Assembly (NCBI RefSeq): GCF_017305435.1
Contig: NZ_JAFKIP010000007.1
Coordinates: forward strand, 264,738 to 328,737
Source: Microbacterium sp.
GTDB lineage: Bacteria; Actinomycetota; Actinomycetes; Actinomycetales; Microbacteriaceae
DNA: 64,000 bases
Reading direction: 5' to 3'
The notes under the pieces are model-generated. The model saw only the letters and a list, made by a program, of their open reading frames with translations. It had not been told where the DNA came from and searched no databases. Made by a program: the position numbers and the translations under genes. Below, piece by piece: positions 35,772 through 46,165 of this stretch; positions within the stretch are counted from its first letter, which is position 1; the number at the start of each line of letters is the position of its first letter.

Positions 35772-36530
35772 TCAGCTGTTGTAGTCGGCGTTGTAGGCCG
35801 CGAGGACGTCGCCGATCGGTGCATCCAGCTGGAGCGCGCCCCTATCGAGATAGAGGCCGCGCGTGCAGAAGCGGCGCAGATCCTTCTCGTTGTGGCTGAC
35901 GAAGAAGAGCGTGCGGCCGTCGGCGAGCAGCTCGTCGATGCGGCGGTAGCACTTCTCGCGGAAGGCCTTGTCTCCGACCGCGAGGACTTCGTCGACGAGG
36001 AGCGTCGGTTCGTCCAGCTGCGAGACGACAGCGAACGCGAGACGCACCTTCATGCCGCTGGAGAGATGCTTGTACGGGGTGTCCACGAAGCTCTCGATCT
36101 CGGCGAAGGCGATGATGTCGTCGAACCGGCGAGCGACCTCGGCTTTGGACATGCCGTGCAGGCCCGCGGTAAGCCGGACGTTCTCGCGCACCGTGAGGTC
36201 GCCGACGAATCCGCCGGTGATCTCGATGAGCGGGGCCACTCCCCCGTGCACGGTCACCGACCCCTCATCGGGAAGGAGGACGCCGGCGACGAGCTTGAGG
36301 AGCGTGGACTTGCCCTGGCCGTTGCGGCCGACGACGCCGATCGCCTCGCCTCGGCGCACGTCGAACGTGACGTTCCGCAGGGCCCAGAACTCTCCCGGGC
36401 GCGTCCGGCGTGCGGAGCCGCCGAAGAGGTCCTTGAGGCTGCGCCGACCGCGGCGACCCCGACGGAAGCGCACGCCGAGGTCTGCGACCCGGATCGCGAT
36501 GTCGGTGGGCTCGGTGTGCTGTGCGGCCAT
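35772..36530 (-). CDS. wzt: Polysaccharide ABC transporter ATPase, Wzt/Rv3781-like (short form)
   Basis: This is a 252-residue cytoplasmic ATPase. Walker A is VGRNGQGKSTLLK, the signature is LSSGMKVRLAFAV, Walker B is LLVDEVLAVGD and the switch His is in FVSHNEKDL. EFWALRNVTFDVRRGEAIG and the LAVGDKAFREKC block are typical of Wzt/TagH/RfbE exporters. Unlike many Wzt proteins it has no C-terminal glycan-recognition domain, as in the mycobacterial galactan exporter Rv3781. AAGGAG precedes the ATG at 36530, which shares one base with the permease stop (TGATG). With that permease it would flip lipid-linked galactan. Confidence 0.9.
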   Translation of the reverse strand: MAAQHTEPTDIAIRVADLGVRFRRGRRGRRSLKDLFGGSARRTRPGEFWALRNVTFDVRRGEAIGVVGRNGQGKSTLLKLVAGVLLPDEGSVTVHGGVAPLIEITGGFVGDLTVRENVRLTAGLHGMSKAEVARRFDDIIAFAEIESFVDTPYKHLSSGMKVRLAFAVVSQLDEPTLLVDEVLAVGDKAFREKCYRRIDELLADGRTLFFVSHNEKDLRRFCTRGLYLDRGALQLDAPIGDVLAAYNADYNS

Positions 36531-37330
36531 CACAGCTCCTTCAGTACCGACGGCTCGAGCCGGCGGAAGACGGCCAGGCCGAGCCCCAGGAAGGCGAGCG
36601 ACATCGCCGCCGCGACGATGACCGCCGCGGCATCCCACTGATCGGGGAAGAGCCCGACCCGGTACAGGGCGAAGATGCCGGAGAGAGGGTTGAAGACGGC
36701 GAGCTCGCGGAAGGGGCTCGGGAGGTCGGCGAGGCCGTAGATGATCGGCGACGCGTAGAACAGGGCGCGCAGGATGAGGCGCGTCGTGCGCTCGAGGTCG
36801 GTCCAGAGGGCACAGAGGGGCGCGACGATGAGGCCGAGGCCGGTGAGGAGGATCGCCTGCAGCAGGATGCCGAGGGGGAAGAGCAGGATCATCGGGTTCA
36901 GCGCAGCGTGAGGCACCGCGAAGACGGCGAAGAGGATGAGCACGGGGATCGAGAAGGCGAACTCGATGCCTTTGCTGAGTACGATGCGGCCGACCCAGAT
37001 CGAGCGCGGAATGGCGGTCGAGCGGACGAGCTTCGCGTCGCGGTTGAACGCCTTCGTGAGGTCGCCCACCGCCGAGTTGAACCACACCCAGGGCAGGAGA
37101 CCCGCGATGAGGAACACGATGTACGGCTCGCCGCCGATGCCGTTCCGCTGGAAGACGAGAGTGAAGACGAACCAGTAGATGACGCTCATCACGAGCGGAT
37201 CGAGCACCGACCACAGGTACCCGAGAGCGCTCGTCGCATACCGCACCTTGAGGTCTCGCGCCGACAGCAGCCACAGCGAGTGGAGGTAGCGCCGGGCGGA
37301 GCCAGGAGCGCCGACGACGGCGGAGGTCAC
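36530..37330 (-). CDS. wzm: Polysaccharide ABC transporter permease, Wzm/Rv3783-like
   Basis: This 266-residue ABC2-type permease has six membrane helices. Its cytoplasmic N-terminal amphipathic part contains SLWLLSARDLKVRYATSALGYLWSVLDPLV, the usual start of Wzm/TagG/RfbD proteins. It forms the channel that exports undecaprenyl- or decaprenyl-linked polymer powered by the ATPase encoded next. The order permease-ATPase with a 1-bp overlap is the standard one. Divergent from glfT2 across 187 bp. Confidence 0.9.
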   Translation of the reverse strand: MTSAVVGAPGSARRYLHSLWLLSARDLKVRYATSALGYLWSVLDPLVMSVIYWFVFTLVFQRNGIGGEPYIVFLIAGLLPWVWFNSAVGDLTKAFNRDAKLVRSTAIPRSIWVGRIVLSKGIEFAFSIPVLILFAVFAVPHAALNPMILLFPLGILLQAILLTGLGLIVAPLCALWTDLERTTRLILRALFYASPIIYGLADLPSPFRELAVFNPLSGIFALYRVGLFPDQWDAAAVIVAAAMSLAFLGLGLAVFRRLEPSVLKEL

Positions 37331-37402
37331 GGGGATGAGTCTATGAGAGCGAGCAGAGTGGCGCCGGGATGGCAGAGACAGAGAAGTGACGACTCGCGCG
37401 AC

Positions 37403-37408
37403 TAGACT
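37403..37408 (+). promoter_or_regulatory. Candidate -10 element TAGACT of glfT2
   Basis: TAGACT would give a leader of about 100 nt before the GTG at 37518, which has a GGAG Shine-Dalgarno at 37508-37511. It lies in the 187-bp gap between the divergent wzm and glfT2 genes. Confidence 0.35.
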
Positions 37409-37517
37409 GCTGATCTGGCTCGTCCGAACGCGATTCCGCCGACGTGGATCGGGGTGCGGAGTCGGATACCGCTGTGGCTTCCTCGACGGACCCGGCCTCC
37501 GAACCTTGGAGTGATAC

Positions 37518-39449
37518 GTGACTCATATTCTTCAGAACACTGTGCTTCCCGTCGATCGCGATCCGGATCTGTTGCCCCTGTACGTCGACCCGGAGACGTG
37601 GACATCCATTGACGAAGAGCCGGTTCGCGTATCGAACCGCGCTCAGCTGGGCAACATCCTGGGGCGAACAAAAGCCAGGATCGTCGCCGGCCGACGCGTC
37701 TCGTTCGGCACGTACTTCAACGCCTTCCCCGCGTCCTACTGGCAGCACTGGACGACGGTGCGCGACGTGACGCTTTCGGTGCGCACCAGTGGCCCCGCGA
37801 CGATCCTCGTCTATCGCTCCACCGGAAGCGGCGTGCGCCAGCGAATCGACACCCGAGAAGTGGACGGCGAGGCCACCACCACATTCGGCCTCACGCTCAA
37901 TCAGTACAGCGATGGGGGCTGGATCTGGTTCGACGTCGCCGCCGACGAGAAGTCCGCGGTGTTCGAAGGCGCAACATGGTCGACGGAGGCGGAGCCGCGC
38001 AGGAACGGCAAGGCGACCATCGGCATCACGACCTACAACAAACCCGACTACTGCATCGGCACGTTGCGGGCGCTGGCCGCGAGTCCCGAAGTGCTTCCGC
38101 TGCTCGACCGCGTTTATGTGATCGACCAGGGCGATCGCCTCGTTTCGGCAGAGCCGGGATACGACGATGTCGCCAGCGCTCTCGGTGAGACCCTGCAGAT
38201 CGTGACTCAGCCGAACCTCGGCGGCTCGGGCGGGTTCGCGCGGGCGATGACGGAGACACTACAACGACCCGACAGCGACTTCGTCCAGTTGTTGGACGAC
38301 GACGTCCGCATCGAGCCGGAGTCGATCCGGCGGTCGATCATGTTCGCTCGCTTCGCGACCATCCCGACCATCGTCGGCGCGCACATGTTCGATCTGCTCG
38401 ATCGGCCCAAGCTGCACGCGTGGGCAGAGGTCGTGGACGAGGTGCCCTTCATGTGGCGCACCCTTAACCAGGAACGAATGCCACACGATTTCTCGGTCGC
38501 GAACCTGCGTCAGTCGCCCTTGCTGCATTCGCGGCTCGACGCCGACTACAACGGGTGGTGGATGTGCCTGATCCCCAAAGAAGTCGTGCGCGAGGTTGGT
38601 CTGGCGCTCCCCGCGTTCATCAAGTGGGATGACGCGGAGTATTCGTTGCGGGCGCGCGAGGCAGGATTCCCCACGGTTTCCGTTCCGGGCGTCGCTCTGT
38701 GGCATGTGTCGTGGGTGGGCAAGGATGACTCGATCGACTGGCAGGCCTACTTCCACGCGCGCAATCGCATCGTCGCAGGGCTCCTGCATTCCCGCGCACC
38801 GCTAGGCGGGGCGCTGATCAAGCACAGCCGCCGCCTGGATCTCAAGCACCTCATGATGATGCAGTACTACCCCGTCGCCCTCCGCCACCTTGCGCTGCGC
38901 GACGTCCTGTCGGGGCCGGCGCATATGAGGGCGAACCTCGCGACCGCTATGCCCGAGGCTCGAGCCATGTCTGCAGGATTCCCGGAGACCGTCGTGCACC
39001 GCGATACGGAAACCCCGATGCGCTCACGACGAGGCCGCCAAGTGTTCCCGCGGTTCAAGCGTCACCAGTACGACAGCCCGACCGGCATGCGCCTGCGCTG
39101 GTTCACGGCATCCACTCTGCTCTCCCACTGGTTGCACGCGCCTCGCCCCGAGAACGTCATGCAGCCCGAGGTGGAATTCGGGAAGGACGACGCGCATTGG
39201 TGGCGCGTCCCTCTCTTCGATAGCGCCCTCGTCAACGCCGCGGATGGCTCGGGTAAGAACGTGTACACCCGCGATCGCGCACAGTTCCGTCGGATGCTGA
39301 TCGACAGCATCCGCTTGCACCGCGCACTGAGGAGGCGGTGGCCGAAGCTGGCCACCGAGTATCGCGCAGCGCTCCCGGAGCTCGTCTCTGCCGAAGCATG
39401 GGCTCGGACATTCGCCGTTCAGACCGACGAAGGAAGATTGGCGCCGTAG
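37518..39449 (+). CDS. glfT2: GlfT2-like polymerising galactofuranosyltransferase
   Basis: At 643 residues it is almost the length of mycobacterial GlfT2 (637), the bifunctional enzyme that builds the alternating beta-1,5/1,6 galactofuran from UDP-galactofuranose. An N-terminal beta-sandwich (about 1-160) precedes the GT-A domain with ATIGITTYNKPDYC, PNLGGSGGFARAM and FVQLLDDDVRIEP (D260-D262). W347 and W348 follow in NGWWMC, D371 and D372 in KWDDAEYSLRA, and H396 in LWHVSWVG. These correspond to the metal, acceptor and catalytic positions described for GlfT2. A helical C-terminal domain completes it. GTG start with GGAG 6 nt upstream. It acts at the inner membrane face. Confidence 0.9.
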   Translation: MTHILQNTVLPVDRDPDLLPLYVDPETWTSIDEEPVRVSNRAQLGNILGRTKARIVAGRRVSFGTYFNAFPASYWQHWTTVRDVTLSVRTSGPATILVYRSTGSGVRQRIDTREVDGEATTTFGLTLNQYSDGGWIWFDVAADEKSAVFEGATWSTEAEPRRNGKATIGITTYNKPDYCIGTLRALAASPEVLPLLDRVYVIDQGDRLVSAEPGYDDVASALGETLQIVTQPNLGGSGGFARAMTETLQRPDSDFVQLLDDDVRIEPESIRRSIMFARFATIPTIVGAHMFDLLDRPKLHAWAEVVDEVPFMWRTLNQERMPHDFSVANLRQSPLLHSRLDADYNGWWMCLIPKEVVREVGLALPAFIKWDDAEYSLRAREAGFPTVSVPGVALWHVSWVGKDDSIDWQAYFHARNRIVAGLLHSRAPLGGALIKHSRRLDLKHLMMMQYYPVALRHLALRDVLSGPAHMRANLATAMPEARAMSAGFPETVVHRDTETPMRSRRGRQVFPRFKRHQYDSPTGMRLRWFTASTLLSHWLHAPRPENVMQPEVEFGKDDAHWWRVPLFDSALVNAADGSGKNVYTRDRAQFRRMLIDSIRLHRALRRRWPKLATEYRAALPELVSAEAWARTFAVQTDEGRLAP

Positions 39450-39475
39450 GCCACGCAACGTCAGCGGTCTGGGCA

Positions 39476-39504
39476 TCCGTCTTCGTCTCGGCCGTTGAGA
39501 CGGA
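39476..39504. terminator. Candidate bidirectional terminator between glfT2 and glf
   Basis: TCCGTCT (39476-39482) pairs with AGACGGA (39498-39504), and an alternative CGTCTC/GAGACG stem lies within. It sits in the 100-bp gap between the convergent genes. Confidence 0.45.
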
Positions 39505-39549
39505 CCCCGAAGTGGCCTGCGTCCGCCACGGTGATTACGTAGAGCGGAA

Positions 39550-40695
<1,146 letters not shown>

Positions 40696-40758
40696 TCACT
40701 CGTTGTTGTGGATGGCGTGCCCGATCCGAGGGATGATTCTATCCGCCGAGAACTTCCG

Positions 40759-40764
40759 TAACCT
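40759..40764 (+). promoter_or_regulatory. Candidate -10 element TAACCT
   Basis: TAACCT lies 9 nt before the ATG at 40774 in the 87-bp gap between divergent genes. Confidence 0.35.
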
Positions 40765-40773
40765 GGATGAGCC

Positions 40774-41664
40774 ATGACTCTCGAGATCTTCGTGCCCTTC
40801 TGGGGCGACCCCGGCCTGTTGTACGAAACCGTCGACTCCGTGCGAGCACAGCGCAACCCGGACTGGAGGCTGGTGATCATCGACGACTGCTATCCCGACG
40901 AGTCGGTCGCCGAGCGCTTCGCGACGGAGACCGACCCCCGCATCACCTACGTGCGCAACAGCACCAATCTGGGAATCACGGAGAACTACCGCGAGGCGAT
41001 CCGTAGGGCAACCGAGCCGCATATCGCGATCCTGGGATGCGACGACCTGCTGCACCCGAACTACGTCGACACGATCGCTCACACGATCGCCGTGGTTCCG
41101 GGCGCCGACGTGATCCAGCCCGGCGTGGACGTCATCGACGAGCACGGCACCGTGATCCGCCCACTCGCCGATCGCGTCAAGCAGGGACTGCTCGCCCCGC
41201 ACGGAAGCTCGGGGATCACTATGCTCACCGGAGAGCACATGGCCACGAGCCTCATCCGTGGCGACTGGCTGTACTGGCCCTCCCTGGCATTTCGCACCGA
41301 GACCCTCCAGCGCATCGACTTCCGAGAGGGCCTGCCGATCATCCAGGATCTCGCCCTGCTCATGGACATCGCGTTCGACGGCGGAACGCTCGCTTACAAC
41401 CCGACGCTTTCCTTCTCGTACCGACGGCATGGCGGCAGCGCGTCGCAGAAGACGCTGCTGGACGGTCGGCGCTTCCGCGACGAGCGTACCTATTACGCCG
41501 AGGCGCGGCGGCTCGCCGCCGCGCAGGGATGGTCTCGCACCGCTCGCACGGCCCGGGCGCGCGTCATGTCGCGTCTGCACGCCGTCACCGAGCTGCCCGG
41601 CGTCCTCCGGAGAGGAACGCGCTCCGGGATAAGATCGACGCTGGCGCACATCACCTCCCTCTGA
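40774..41664 (+). CDS. Family 2 glycosyltransferase
   Basis: This 296-residue cytoplasmic GT-A transferase starts TLEIFVPFWGDPGLLYETVDSVRAQ. LVIIDDCYPDE, NLGITENYREAI and HIAILGCDDLLHPNYV follow, where CDD takes the place of the DxD metal site. The end region contains LSFSYRRHGGSASQ, often seen in rhamnosyl- and galactosyltransferases of wall polymers. No membrane segment. Donor and acceptor cannot be read from the sequence. It starts a plus-strand run with the epimerase and acyltransferase, so it may transfer the deoxysugar that the epimerase forms. Confidence 0.82.
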   Translation: MTLEIFVPFWGDPGLLYETVDSVRAQRNPDWRLVIIDDCYPDESVAERFATETDPRITYVRNSTNLGITENYREAIRRATEPHIAILGCDDLLHPNYVDTIAHTIAVVPGADVIQPGVDVIDEHGTVIRPLADRVKQGLLAPHGSSGITMLTGEHMATSLIRGDWLYWPSLAFRTETLQRIDFREGLPIIQDLALLMDIAFDGGTLAYNPTLSFSYRRHGGSASQKTLLDGRRFRDERTYYAEARRLAAAQGWSRTARTARARVMSRLHAVTELPGVLRRGTRSGIRSTLAHITSL

Positions 41665-41698
41665 CCCGCTCGGGGTCACCCGCAGCCCAGGAGTCGTC

Positions 41699-42835
41699 AT
41701 GGTCGAACACGTCCTCATCACCGGCGGTGCCGGCTTCATCGGCACCCGTCTCGCCCGACGCCTGGTCGCCGACGGTCACACCGTAACAGTGCTCGACGCG
41801 CTCATCCCCCAGGTACACGGAGACGACCCCGAGCGCACCTCACCTCTGTTGCGCTCACTCGACGGCATCGCGGAAGTCGTCCGCGGCACCGTGACCTCGG
41901 CAGATGATCTGAGGCGTGCTCTCGCGGGCACCACGGCGATCGTTCACCTGGCCGCCGAGACCGGCACAGGTCAGTCGATGTATGAGATCGAGCGATACGT
42001 ACAGACGAACGTGGGCGGCACCGCGACTCTGTTGGACGTACTCGCGTCCGGCGATTTCCCGGTGCGTCGACTCGTGATCGCGTCTTCGCGATCGATCTAC
42101 GGCGAGGGCTCGTACCGCACCGAAGACGGCCGGATCGTGCATCCGCCGCATCGCGCCGACGCCGACATGGCCGCCGGCGACTTCGACGTGCACCTGAGCG
42201 GCGAAGGACCGCTCACGCTCATCGCAACGAACGAAGATGCCACGCTGCACCCGTCGAGCGTATACGGCATCACCAAGCAGATGCAGGAGTCACTGATCAT
42301 GACAGTCGCGCCGACGATCGGAATCGAGCCCGTCGCGCTCCGCTATCAGAATGTGTACGGCCCCGGCCAGTCCCTCAAGAACCCGTACACCGGCATCCTC
42401 TCCATCTTCTCCACCCTCATCCGCCAAGGTAAAGAGATCAACATCTTCGAGGACGGGCAGGAAAGCCGCGACTTCGTCTACATCGATGACGTCGCCGAAG
42501 CCACCTTCCTGGCCACGACCCGCGCGGAGGCAGCGGGGCACGTGTTCAACGTCGGCTCCGGAGTCGCCACGACCGTGCTGGATGTCGTTCACGCGCTGTT
42601 CGCCGCGTACGGCACCGAGGTAGCCACGCGCGTCTCCGGGAACTACCGCCTTGGAGACATCCGCCACAACGTCGCCGACACGTCACGGCTGCGAGACGTG
42701 CTCGGATTCACCCCCGTTGTCGCCTTCGCCGACGGCGTGCGTGAGTTCGCCCAGTGGGTCCTGAGTGAGCCCGTCGAGGGCGATGCCTATCAGCGCTCAT
42801 TGGACGAGATGGCGGCGCGGAACCTGCTCAAGTGA
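41699..42835 (+). CDS. NAD-dependent sugar-nucleotide epimerase, dTDP-L-rhamnose 4-epimerase-like
   Basis: This encodes 378 residues of the extended short-chain dehydrogenase family. The Rossmann motif GGAGFIG comes at the start and LDALIPQVHGDD at the end of beta-2, then ASSRSIYGEG, and the catalytic Tyr/Lys in SSVYGITKQ. NVYGPGQSLKNPYTGILSIF and ESRDFVYIDDV follow. The PQVHG segment and IYGEGxY are seen in enzymes like WbiB of Burkholderia, which epimerise dTDP-L-rhamnose to dTDP-6-deoxy-L-talose. That assignment is by motif and by the RmlABC genes nearby; a UDP-sugar 4-epimerase is the alternative. CAGGAG lies 7 nt upstream of the ATG. Confidence 0.75.
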   Translation: MVEHVLITGGAGFIGTRLARRLVADGHTVTVLDALIPQVHGDDPERTSPLLRSLDGIAEVVRGTVTSADDLRRALAGTTAIVHLAAETGTGQSMYEIERYVQTNVGGTATLLDVLASGDFPVRRLVIASSRSIYGEGSYRTEDGRIVHPPHRADADMAAGDFDVHLSGEGPLTLIATNEDATLHPSSVYGITKQMQESLIMTVAPTIGIEPVALRYQNVYGPGQSLKNPYTGILSIFSTLIRQGKEINIFEDGQESRDFVYIDDVAEATFLATTRAEAAGHVFNVGSGVATTVLDVVHALFAAYGTEVATRVSGNYRLGDIRHNVADTSRLRDVLGFTPVVAFADGVREFAQWVLSEPVEGDAYQRSLDEMAARNLLK

Positions 42836-43932
42836 TGGCCGTCAGAGGTTCCTGGATCGATCCGAGGAACAACTCGCTGAACCTCTTGCGGCTCGTGATG
42901 GCCGCGATGGTGTTGTTTCACCATGTCATTCCCCTCACGGGTCGCGGCGAGGGCGTCGAGCTCACGCCGGGCGAGTCGGTCGGCGGATGGGCGGTGTTCG
43001 GCTTCTTCATGATCTCCGGCTACCTGATCACCGGGGCGCGCCTCCGCTCGGACGGTGGGCGTTATCTGATCAACCGCATCGCGCGACTGTTCCCCGCATT
43101 TTTCTTCGTGAACGTCCTCACGGCGTTCCTGCTCGCACCTATCGCGTTCAGCGTTCAGAACGGGTCGCTCGACGGCTTCCTTTCCACGCCGAACACCCCC
43201 GCCAGCTACGTGATCGGCAACGGCTGGCTCAAAATGGTGGACTACTCGGTGGCGGGCACCCTCGCCAACGTTCCTTATCCGTTTGCGTGGAACGGCTCAC
43301 TGTGGAGCCTGTACTACGAGTTCACCGCCTATCTGCTGGTCGGGTTCTTCCTGGTGCTCCCTGCTGCGCGCCGGAGCGTGTGGCCGATGCTTCTTGCGTT
43401 CGTAGCCACGTGCGCGCTCAAGATCTGGAACGACGCGTTCGTCGTCGCCCTCAGCGGGATCGGCGCCGACGTCGTGCAGTTCGGCCGTCTTCTGCCATTC
43501 TTCTTCGGCGGCGCCCTGGTTTTCATGATCCGGGAGCGGTACGGCGAGAGGTTCACGCTGACATGGTGGGGAGCTCTTCTCTGCGCGGTGGGCACGGTTG
43601 CCCTCGTCCTCGTGTTTCCGGCCTACGGGGGTCAGCTCGCCGCACCGTTGCTCACGTACGTCCTGTTGTGGATCGGTGCACGCCTGCCGTCCCCGCAGCT
43701 CTTCCAAGTCCACGACTTCTCGTACGGCGTCTACGTCTGGGGCTTCCCGTTGACGCAGCTCCTGTGCCTGTGGGGATGGGCCGGGGCACCGCTTCCGCTC
43801 TTCTTCGCCGTGCTCGTCCCGTCGACCTTCGTGATCGCAGCACTGTCCTGGTTCTTCGTCGAACGTCCCACCATCCGGTGGTCGCGGGGCAAGCGCCATC
43901 CGTTCGGAGACCTCCGCTCGGAAGCGCGCTGA
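42835..43932 (+). CDS. Acyltransferase 3 family (OafA-like) membrane protein
   Basis: The 365-residue protein has about ten membrane helices. It carries the acyltransferase-3 signatures: NSLNLLRLVMAAMVLFHHVIPL, with the conserved basic and His residues near the N-terminus, and GGWAVFGFFMISGYLITGARL. The NRIARLFPAFFFV block and WSLYYEFTAYLLV with its conserved Glu follow. Such proteins O-acetylate or otherwise O-acylate surface polysaccharides at the membrane. The ATG at 42835 shares its first base with the upstream stop; a GTG one codon earlier gives a GTGA overlap. It is convergent with the next gene, with 11 bp between. Confidence 0.88.
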   Translation: MAVRGSWIDPRNNSLNLLRLVMAAMVLFHHVIPLTGRGEGVELTPGESVGGWAVFGFFMISGYLITGARLRSDGGRYLINRIARLFPAFFFVNVLTAFLLAPIAFSVQNGSLDGFLSTPNTPASYVIGNGWLKMVDYSVAGTLANVPYPFAWNGSLWSLYYEFTAYLLVGFFLVLPAARRSVWPMLLAFVATCALKIWNDAFVVALSGIGADVVQFGRLLPFFFGGALVFMIRERYGERFTLTWWGALLCAVGTVALVLVFPAYGGQLAAPLLTYVLLWIGARLPSPQLFQVHDFSYGVYVWGFPLTQLLCLWGWAGAPLPLFFAVLVPSTFVIAALSWFFVERPTIRWSRGKRHPFGDLRSEAR

Positions 43933-43943
43933 ATCCGACTCGG

Positions 43944-44912
43944 TCAGCCCAGCGCGTACTGCCGTTTCACGTAGGCGGTGAACAGCCGGCGGTAGATGTC
44001 GGGCGCCGCCTTGAGGAGCAGTGCGCCCGCGCCCAGGACGGGCTTTCGGGCAAGGGTCGTCGCGATCATCGTCGGTGAGATGAGAGCGCGACACCTTGTC
44101 ATCACTTCGCGCGCCGCGAGCGTATCTCGGGAACGCATCGCCGACTGTGCCGTCAGCATCAGGAACAGCGTCCGGCACACCATGAAAGCTCGTCGGCGGC
44201 TCGGCTCGGCGCCGAGCCACGGCCCCAGCTCGGACTCGGCGAACCCGAGGGCACGCTCCGTCTCGGCCACCTCGGGCACTCGCCCCCAGGTGAGGGAGCC
44301 GGCGGCGACGTAGTACTGCACGAGCGCGTCCGGAACCGATCGCACGCGCGCGACGCGTGAGAGCGCCACCACCCCCACGACGTGGTCTTCGAAGCGATGG
44401 ATGTCGACCGGGTAAGTGATCCCGTCGAACGCAGCCCGCCGGATCATCTTGTCCCAAGGAAAGGGCGACACGTCCCCGACGAGCATCGCCGTGGCCGCCT
44501 CGTCGCCCGTCATCTCGCCGAGCCGCGTCGAGTGCGCCGTACGCCGCGTGCCGTCCGGCAGGACCACCGTGCGGCCGCAGATCACCGCGTCGACCTCCGA
44601 TGCCGCCTCGTGCATTCGGGTCAGCAACCCGGGCTCCCACGCATCGTCAGCGTCGAGGAAGGCGATGAAATCTCCCTGCGCGGCGGCCAGGGCCGTGTTG
44701 CGCGCCGCCGAGATCCCCCGATTCCTTTCGTGGGCGATCACTCGCACTCGTGCGTCGCGGATGCCCTCCACGACCTCTCGCGACGAGTCCGCTGAGCCGT
44801 CGTCGACCACGATCACCTCGAAATCGACGTCGGTCTGTGCAAGAACGGACTGGACGGCGCGCGAGACCGACGAGGCCGCGTTGAACATTGGTATCAGGAC
44901 GCTGGTACGCAT
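43944..44912 (-). CDS. Family 2 glycosyltransferase
   Basis: This encodes 322 residues with a classic GT2 N-terminal domain: TSVLIPMFNAASSVSRAVQSVLAQ, VIVVDDGSADSSREVV, RNRGISAARNTAL and FIAFLDADDAWEPGLL with the DxD site. Then come the acceptor region (PFPWDKMIRRAAFDGI) and a helical C-terminus. The likely donor is a nucleotide hexose, but it cannot be specified. The ATG at 44912 shares a base with the upstream stop (TGATG), placing it last in a minus-strand operon with the flippase-like gene, DUF2304 and the DPM1-like transferase. Confidence 0.85.
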   Translation of the reverse strand: MRTSVLIPMFNAASSVSRAVQSVLAQTDVDFEVIVVDDGSADSSREVVEGIRDARVRVIAHERNRGISAARNTALAAAQGDFIAFLDADDAWEPGLLTRMHEAASEVDAVICGRTVVLPDGTRRTAHSTRLGEMTGDEAATAMLVGDVSPFPWDKMIRRAAFDGITYPVDIHRFEDHVVGVVALSRVARVRSVPDALVQYYVAAGSLTWGRVPEVAETERALGFAESELGPWLGAEPSRRRAFMVCRTLFLMLTAQSAMRSRDTLAAREVMTRCRALISPTMIATTLARKPVLGAGALLLKAAPDIYRRLFTAYVKRQYALG

Positions 44913-46165
44913 CACGTCGCCGTCGCTCGCGACTCGCGGCGACGCAGCGCGCGGAGGACGAAGATGAAGTGGAACGCAGACCCCACCATCGGGCCGATCA
45001 TCAGGGCAAGGACCGTACGCGTCGCGAGATCAAGCGGCATGAGCATGATGGCGGTCGACACGGCGAAGGCGAGGTACCACCCGACCGTGTTGACCGCATG
45101 CTCGTCGAGCGCGAGCGCGATCGCGCCGCCGAGAACGAGCAGCGCGAGGAATGCCGCCGCGGCCACGAGCAACGCGAGGATGGCAGGAGTATTCGCGTAG
45201 GCGGGGCCGAACACGAGCGCCATGAGCCACGGGCCGACCAGCGCCGCGAGTCCCCCACCCACCAGTGCTACGGCTACGACGAGGAGCAGCAGGCGCAGCA
45301 AAGAGGATCGCGCGCGCTCCGGATGCTCAACGAATGCGGCGATGACCATTGACTGGAACGCCGTGATCGGGATCAGCAGCGGCGCACGCGTCATCGACAC
45401 CGCCATCACGACGGGGGCGGCACTCGCGTAGGTCGAAGGATCGGTGGTGGCGCTCATCAGAAGGGGGAACCCGGTCACGAGCAGGGCGTTGGCGCCCGAG
45501 GCCGCCATGGCATTGAGGATTCGCCCGATGAGGGCACCTCGACCGATGGCCACGCGCAGACTCCACACCGTACGCCACCCGGGCATCGATAGCGTCGCGG
45601 CGACCCACGTGACGGCGCCGGCAGCCGCAGCCGTCGCGAAGCCATCCACGCTCCAGCCTGCGACAGCTCCCACCACTGCAAGCGCCAGGCGCACGACGGA
45701 CTCGCCGGCCGTGAGTCCGGCGAAGGCGCGCCAGCGTCCGAGCCCGGCGAATGTCCCGACGGCGGCGACATGACCGGCGTACAGGAACGCGGCTGCTCCC
45801 ATCACCACGACAGAGAAGATGAGGTTCGTGTCGTCCACCAGGACGACGCCCCAGAGCGGGGTGAGCGCCAGCACGACCAGCGCGGCCGCCGCGCCGACGA
45901 TCAGGGCCGAGGCAAGCGGCGACGTCTTCCGATCGTGGTCTCCCGTGCGCATTGAGTCAGCGCGCACGGCACGGGTGACCTCGTTCTGGATCCCCGACAG
46001 CACCGCGAACAGAGCGAAGAGTGCGGCCCAGAAGGTGAGGAAGGCGGTGTTCTGCTCGGTGGTCAGAGATCTCGCCGTGATCGCGAGAAAGGCCACTCCG
46101 GACAGTGCGGCCACCGCCGCGCCCACGGCGACGAGGGCCGCGGACGCGCCGGCTCGCTCAGCCAT
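44912..46165 (-). CDS. Polysaccharide flippase-like membrane protein
   Basis: The 417-residue protein has about 12 hydrophobic helices and the look of the MATE/Wzx (MOP) superfamily. An N-terminal LVAVGAAVAALSGVAFLAITARSLT resembles the usual Wzx start, and SGIQNEVTRAVRAD occupies the first cytoplasmic loop. Charged residues between helices are sparse, as in Wzx. It would translocate an undecaprenyl-linked oligosaccharide across the membrane. The start at 46165 overlaps the end of the DUF2304 gene by 8 bp. Since the locus also has two ABC exporters, a Wzx-type route would be a third export path. Confidence in the family is moderate. Confidence 0.7.
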   Translation of the reverse strand: MAERAGASAALVAVGAAVAALSGVAFLAITARSLTTEQNTAFLTFWAALFALFAVLSGIQNEVTRAVRADSMRTGDHDRKTSPLASALIVGAAAALVVLALTPLWGVVLVDDTNLIFSVVVMGAAAFLYAGHVAAVGTFAGLGRWRAFAGLTAGESVVRLALAVVGAVAGWSVDGFATAAAAGAVTWVAATLSMPGWRTVWSLRVAIGRGALIGRILNAMAASGANALLVTGFPLLMSATTDPSTYASAAPVVMAVSMTRAPLLIPITAFQSMVIAAFVEHPERARSSLLRLLLLVVAVALVGGGLAALVGPWLMALVFGPAYANTPAILALLVAAAAFLALLVLGGAIALALDEHAVNTVGWYLAFAVSTAIMLMPLDLATRTVLALMIGPMVGSAFHFIFVLRALRRRESRATAT